Positions 58,058 to 64,000 of a stretch of DNA of 64,000 nucleotides are shown piece after piece; within the stretch, counting starts at the first letter, position 1, and the number at the start of each line of letters is the position of its first letter. This stretch comes from Pinus tabuliformis (taxonomy: Eukaryota > Streptophyta > Pinopsida > Pinales > Pinaceae). Below the pieces are notes generated by a model. The model saw only the letters and a list, made by a program, of their open reading frames with translations, searched no databases and was not told the origin of the DNA. The stretch covers positions 914,840,979 through 914,904,978 of the forward strand of contig CM062815.1 of the NCBI GenBank assembly GCA_031772625.1. Direction: 5' to 3'. Position numbers and translations under genes: made by a program.

Positions 58058-61000
58058 AAAGATGCATCAAACAAAATGCCTTCCACTAACTTTCACTTTC
58101 ACTTTCCAAATGAAATACCCAAAAGTAAAATCGATCTTCACTTTTCACCATCCTAAATGAAACGTTTCAAAAGTAAAATGATTTTTACTTCTACTAAGAT
58201 GCACTTTTATGAATGTCGTTTTTATTTTGATTCTTGAATGCTCTAATGCAACTAAATCATCAACCAAAACAAAATGAATAATTTTATTCAAATTCTTCTA
58301 ATGTAACTAATGCATCAACCAAAGCAACACCAAATCTAATTCAAAAGAACTAAAATGAAAATACCTTTCACTTTTTCCCTTTTGAACAAATAAACATTGC
58401 ACTCTTTTCAGCTTGTAAACCAAATAATGTAATATATGCTTGATGAATAACAAAGATGAATTCCAAATGCAAGATGACCTAATGCAATCGAAAAGAAACT
58501 TTGTAAAATACAAGCTAAAACAAATGCAAATAGATGTTTTGAATGATTTCCACAGAAAATAAGATGCAGTCAACTAGAAAATCAATATCTCAGCGACATG
58601 AACAAGTAGAAAGTGAGAACCAATTGACCTAAAAACCATATAACTCAATCCAATTTCACTTCAAGAATTTGAAAGCCAAAAGAGATAAATTTTCCAATTA
58701 ATGAAGATAATCAGACAAAACATTGGTAAATCCAGTCACATAGGACATATACCATAGGGCCAAGACACACTAGATTCTAAGGCAGAAACCCTAATTTTTT
58801 CCAAATATTTGAGATCTATGTGGTTGTAATAGCCAAATCCAAAGGGGTTTCAACGTGACTATTTTAAGTAAATACACGCTGGAATTGAGATTTTCAATAT
58901 CAAAAGCACGCTAAGTGAGGAAAATGTAAAAAAAAAAAAAAAAATCCAGACTCAACACTCTAAGGCAACAATTATTCAATGTGCAGACATGTACAAGATC
59001 AAACTAACTGAGAATTCAATGGTCGGTCAAATTGATCAAATACCAAATTAGAGAAAGAAGTTTCAAGATGCTATAGGCTCCCTAGTGGAGTTTCCATTTT
59101 TCTGTGAAGATAAATCCCCTCTACAAATAGAGGTGATCTCTCTAAACCAATGAGTGGGTATAGCAACAAACTAAATAAACTAATGAAAACTTTCATATCT
59201 TATGTTTAACAATGTAGAGAGAGAGAGAGACCTACCTCACTCTGATGTTGATCACTCAATCCTTTGATGATGACCTCGATCTCTTCACTTCCAGGCTCAC
59301 TCCTTGCTTGTTCTTCGCGTTCGAGTATCTGCAAAAGGGATCAAAAGGAAATACAAGATACAAGAGCATACATGGCATATATCAAACATAAACTACTTAA
59401 TAGATGAAGGAGTATTAAGTTAAATGCATAAACATTTACACATTTATGGAAAGTGAACATCATATGTATATATTAATAAACTAAAAAAGGAAGCATACAA
59501 CCTATGCCTTGATGTTGGAGACCTTATTTAGTGAATGTCCAAGTCCAAGCCAAGACTCTTCAAGAACTCCTTCTCTAGGTTAGAATGGGCAGCATTTGGG
59601 CATAATCCCAATATAGGAATGGAGGCAATCAATGACCAACCATTTGGGGATGGAAGGGAGTTTATTTATAGGAAGGGAGAGGGAGTTAGGGATCCACAAA
59701 ATAGGGAGGAAGGTCCACATATCAAGGGGAAGGCCCTTAAAGGTAAGATCAAGTGCTTCAAATGGGAGAGCTTGACCATATTTGCAACCAACAACATCCA
59801 ATTCATTGTTTCTCGAATTTTCTAGCATACGAAACTTCTCCTCCATTTTGGGAAAACCTGCCAAAAGAGGTTCTACGTGGGTTTTCATATAAAAAACCAT
59901 GTTGGCAGTGCTAGGTAAAAAAATTCCATCAACATAGGTGGGAAGTGGAGAAAAGAGCACTGGTCTTGAAACTTAGGGTTTTAGTCAACCTTCTTCAAAA
60001 TTTACTCAGGCTAGTTTTCCTTTGGTTCCTCAAGGATGTTTTTGTCTCTGTATCATGATTGATACACTTCATAGTTGCCAACATTTTGGTACTTTGGGAT
60101 ATGGAATAGGAAGTGAACAAGAGGTCTGACAAAATACTGTGTAACAGGGGGGGGGGGGGGGGGGGATCTAGAGAGGAAGGAATAAGGGAAGGCTAAGGTT
60201 TTGAAACATAGTAAAGTGATTCTTTGTGTTAAGGGATAAATTCCCCTGGGGTCTTGGATTGATACCTTAGCAGATCGGAGGTTATCTACACAGAGAAACA
60301 CACATTCCACATAGCCATGATGCTGATATAAACAAACTAAATGAAGAGAGGTGCACCTCGGTCTCCTTCGTTTGGGAAGATCCAATTAGTGTCCAAATCC
60401 TCTTGGAGTTCCTTTTGCTCCTTCAACCTACAAAATGATCAATTCAAGAAAGCACAGCAGTATATGGACCAAGCATCATAAAGAAATCATCTTCATAGCA
60501 TATTAAAAGGTAGTTAGTTACATAATTAAAACAACCATTCATATGTGAATCATAACATTGATATCATAAACATGAAGAAGATTTATATCAGGAACAAGAC
60601 AAGTGTTTCTTTTATTATAGATAAATAAATTACAGAAAGGAATTATTTCACCTGAGTCTTCCTTTCGCAGGCTCCAAGCGGAACTGTACTCCAGGTTCGT
60701 CCAGTCTCAAGCCTTCAACAAACTCCTTCCATGACTTACTCCATGATATCTCAAGTAGTAGAAAGACATCATAACACAAGGAAACAAGGGTTTCCTGTAA
60801 ATGGGGGAAGTGTTGGAAGCACAAGGATCTTCAGACCTGGTCAGGGATAATCTCAGTAGAGTGATCTTCCTCTCTCTTCTCTCCTCCTTTAGGCCTTCCC
60901 ATTGAAGCCTCTTTATACTTCTCTGAAAGTAGTTTTTTAGTTGGGAATTCATTTGGAATAGTTGGGCCACGGGCACTAATAGGTAATCAACAGGTAGAAC

Positions 61001-61549
61001 CCATGATCTCCGCCCGAAATTAAGGAGATTTAATTTTTTTTTAGTGTTTTAAGACATATACGAGGGTTGGGTATACACAGACCCACGTACACACGCGTTT
61101 AGCTCAGGGAAATGTCGCGTATAGGGAATAAAACACTATTTTTTAAGTATTTGGACCAGGTCTGGAAGGAGGGGTTGGCCTAGGCCATGAGTGCAGCATC
61201 ACAAATATCAAGAGTGAGATTTGGAGCTATAATAGATGCCCCTAATATATGAGGTCAAAAGGGGTACATGATGGCCGAAATATATTATGTAAGTACATGG
61301 AAAGGAAATCTGTCAAAAACTGAGAAGGACTTCACCAGAGTTCAACCTACCAAGCCACAAAAGGAGATTAGAAAGTAACATTATCTGATGCTGGCATACC
61401 CATGCTCAGAGAAAGTAAAGCATGTTCACATTTCAAGTACAAGAAGATACACTAAGTATACAAGTATAAAAGACTGGAAAATACATAATGGATCATCTGA
61501 TCATGATCGAACAAGTACATGTCTAAATATCACATATAAGGATGTCAAT
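58058..61549. other. Unassigned sequence right of the Copia element
   Basis: I found no convincing gene. There is a 17-nt A run (58928-58944), a GA run (59218-59231) and a G run (60147-60165). The longest minus-strand open stretch (59960-59580, 126 codons) reads FPKMEEKFRMLEN and similar; it matches nothing I know and may be chance or a remnant of an old element. Confidence 0.4.
60147..60165. repeat. Homopolymer G run (about 19 nt)
   Basis: An uninterrupted poly(G) tract. Its exact length is likely uncertain in any assembly. Confidence 0.85.
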
Positions 61550-62640
61550 GACACTGAAGGATGAAGCGGATCACTGATATCAAATGCTGATCCAAAAAAG
61601 TACCAAATGAACATGATGGAGTAAGATGGTACTACACTGCAAACTCAGGTGCCAACATACAAAATGTCGCCATGAATGACTACAACATATAAGGTGGAGT
61701 GGTATCAACTAGCAGCAACTGGAGCAACTTCCAAGTGAACCAATGAATGCTGATACAACCTGATGTCTTCACCGACCACCATGGTACATTTCTACACCAT
61801 GGGAATAAATGATCTGAAGTCGACCATGTGAGAAATCGTTTGATTACCAGTCATTGATGTATACTATTAACAAATGCGAGACTACTCACCAATAATGATA
61901 ATGAGCGTCAAGGTACCTAGTACAATCTAACAAGTGTGAATAGATGAGCTGAAGTCGAACACCTGTAAGAATCTATCAATCAGGAGACAATGATGGTTTC
62001 CCACTATTGATAGCAAAGGATCTACCCCTAATGACTGCAAACCCCAAGGTACTGCCAAATGGACTCTAGATCTTTGCCCCAGAGCAATGAGTCGTAGTCG
62101 ATAGGGAAAGATCCACTAGAAGGAAGGCATTAAGGCATCCTTCATTAATCTAGCACGAGTGTAACTTGTAGGCCAATAATGTGGAAGGAATCAGATGAAA
62201 AAGATGTAGTAACCCGATCGAAGCACGTTTCTGATGTACACAAGATGTGGCTAGCACACGACAGAAACCCTCTGAACCAACCAATAATGAAAGCTAACAC
62301 AAAGGTGAGCTATCCACCAATAGGGTCAAATGGAAACCAAGGTACTGCACGAATCCCAATGTGTGATAATGTAAGCTGATGTTGAACACAAGGGAAACCA
62401 CTCAGTCAAAGACCCATGATACTGATCGATGCTGAGCACAAGGTGACCTATCAATAATGAAAATAGGGCCAGGGTGCAGCTCTAGGCTTGTCCTCAGAGA
62501 AAGATGTCGTCGTCGATAAGGACAAGACCCACCAGCAAGAAGTCAATGGGGACTTTCTCAAACTGGCATGAGTAAAGGACCAATATAGCTGATGTAATGA
62601 TAGACAAGACACTGACAAGCAGGGATGGTCAACTGAACAA
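61550..62640. repeat. Highly diverged direct repeats
   Basis: A block ending CAAGGTAC recurs near 61909, 62050 and 62338, preceded each time by a CAATAATGA or CTAATGACTG-like stretch. A second block starting CTCTAG, with GTCGATA in the middle and a GAGTRTAA or GAGTAA end, occurs near 62067-62164 and 62481-62577. The order suggests an old duplication with a period of a few hundred bases, now far diverged. No coding frame. Confidence 0.45.
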
Positions 62641-63916
62641 TGAGTCAAGAGACACTGCAGAGAGACCGACTCAGGCTAACTTCCCTTGAACAAAAGCACG
62701 ACTCAATGTGACTATGTGGTAGCATATGATGACTATGTATACGTTCATCGTGCAGGAGGCACGAACGAACCCTCCATATGATTGGAAGAGATAACCAATC
62801 GGGGGAGAACTGACTCAATAACAAGGTTAAGGCATACCTAAGTCAAACTAAATCCCTCCCAAATGGAGGAGACTTTGTTTTGAGTGCTTTGTTCAAGGGC
62901 AACACGACTGACTCTAGCTGCCAAAAATAAGTGGAATTATTGTCCCGTTACCGCTCTTTTTTGGAATATAATTTTTTTTTTGTATTTTTCTTTAAGCTAG
63001 AAAAAGAATAAAAGAATGCTATAGTACAGTGGAAAGAACGAGTGCCGGTGAAATAGATGATCTAGTTCCTGGGATTGGAACATTCCTATGCTCAATGTAG
63101 GGAGGTGAAAACTGGTCAAAGACTCTCAAAGGTGTGTTCCTTCCACAGGTCAAGGTGTGTCAAGTCATAGAATTCAAGGGCATGCAAGTTTAATTTTGCA
63201 GTCGTCATGGTCAAAAGTTGGCTTAAACACGAGTCCAAGTGAAGCCGACTCAAGGCCAAAAGGTGCAAATGGTAAAAATGCAATGCAGTAGTACAACTCA
63301 ACACAAAGGAGCCTCTAGGGTATAAGGCCAGAATGAAGCGAAAAAGCAAGGAGGAATGAGTCTTCATCACATAAGTCATGGTGGGACTACAAAGGACTCC
63401 CGAACCTACTCAGATCGACGCAGCATGGGCGACAAATGTCAGTGAGGTGCTAAGTACGATGCCCATGAAAAGGATGGCTCTACCATCATGTCATGATTTA
63501 AAAATCAGTGAGTGAAGGTGGTTTACAAACCATAACATGATGGGATCAACCCTATGGCAAGTGTATCGACAAATGGATGCTAGTATGCATAATGCAACAG
63601 AAAAATGGCTTCCCTAACCTATATGCCAGTGAAAAAACGATACCTACCATGATGGGTCAACATTCATGAAATTGTCTCGAAACTGTCGAAAAAACGTCCA
63701 AAATGTCCTGAAAATCAAACCATTCTTGACATTCCAAGCTCTCAAGTTAAAAGTTACATGAGACCAAACAAAATCAAGTTTTGAAAAAAATTTCATTTTC
63801 AAAGCCTATAAAATATTTTTTGGACTCACCATTTTCACCATTTGATATCAACAAACTCTCAATGAGATATTTACAAATATACAAAATGTACAAAGAAGCC
63901 ATTGCCTAGCTGCTAC
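62641..63916. other. Unassigned sequence, possibly the LTR of the minus-strand element at the right edge
   Basis: No frame is supported. On the minus strand it lies immediately downstream of a gag-pol C-terminus, the place where a 3' untranslated stretch and 3' LTR would be expected. I could not find an LTR edge. Confidence 0.3.
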
Positions 63917-64000
63917 TTAAGAAAAGTACTTCTTGAGGTAGAGCCCGTTTCGGGGCTCCACCAACTTGTTTCCTTCAAAATTGATTAACTCATACAACCC
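63917..64000 (-). pseudogene. C-terminus of a Ty3/Gypsy polyprotein, runs off the window
   Basis: The last 84 bases, read on the minus strand, encode 27 residues and a TAA: YELINFEGNKLVEPRNGLYL then KKYFS. The pattern of a short strand, an EGN/KL turn, NG and YLKKYF before the stop is the usual end of Tat/Athila-type gag-pol (compare PVNGRMLKHYFDYHP in Tat-1 and LHVNWLILKKFFT in Tat-2). The gene continues beyond 64000. Whether it is intact cannot be told, so the pseudogene label is provisional. Confidence 0.6.

Noticed and set aside
58058..58062. Target duplication of the Copia element
   Set aside because: AATAA before the 5' LTR and AAAGA after the 3' LTR do not match well enough to call.
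59580..59960. 126-codon minus-strand frame
   Set aside because: No known family, no duplicate copy in the window, and length compatible with chance in this composition.
1..64000. CRISPR arrays, bacterial operons or rRNA
   Set aside because: Nothing of the kind is present; all recognisable coding sequence belongs to eukaryotic retroelements.

Overview
This window is non-genic, transposon-packed DNA of a land plant, most likely a conifer or other gymnosperm. I found no cellular gene, tRNA or rRNA. The best clue to the organism is a Penelope-like element (PLE) with a GIY-YIG endonuclease domain; among seed plants such elements are known from conifers (the Dryad family, attributed to transfer from arthropods). 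Very large Ty3/Gypsy elements of the Tat group, slow-looking decay and AT-rich sequence fit the same picture. The species call is inference.

The window is a nested stack. (1) The substrate is a decayed minus-strand LTR-retrotransposon gag/protease region, about 28601 down to 27392 and continuing from 2423 down to 1928. (2) A plus-strand PLE (about 2424-27391) splits it in the protease region. (3) Into the PLE reverse transcriptase went a giant Tat-like element, here called Tat-1 (3953-25218, TSD GTTGG), with LTRs of 7213 and 7252 bp. (4) To the right lies a decayed Copia element (29300-58057). Its 3' LTR was split by a second giant Tat-like element, Tat-2 (34950-57701, TSD CCTTY), with LTRs of about 4.9 kb. 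(5) The 3' LTR of Tat-2 was hit by an intact, young chromovirus (50584-56394, TSD GTCCC) with one 1497-codon open gag-pol. Divergence between paired LTRs, counted by eye on samples, follows the nesting: Copia above 10%, Tat-2 about 4%, chromovirus 0.9%; Tat-1 is about 2%.

The most unusual feature is that both Tat-like elements carry a long protein-coding region inside each LTR, in the same sense as gag-pol: 1248 codons in Tat-1 and about 912 in Tat-2. The two encoded proteins look related: a folded N-terminal domain with matching landmarks, a charged linker with a nuclear-localisation-like basic cluster, then a coiled coil and a helical C-terminus. In both elements an archaeal-type RNase H precedes the reverse transcriptase, and the usual RT-linked RNase H has lost its first catalytic Asp. 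In both, the base run abutting the 3' LTR is not a polypurine tract but resembles a tRNA 3' end (an inverted primer-binding site). The Tat-1 LTR also holds a CpG-rich segment with four TGACGTCA palindromes upstream of the LTR gene.

The right end (58058-63916) has no recognisable gene. The last 84 bases encode, on the minus strand, the C-terminus of another Ty3-type polyprotein that runs off the window.
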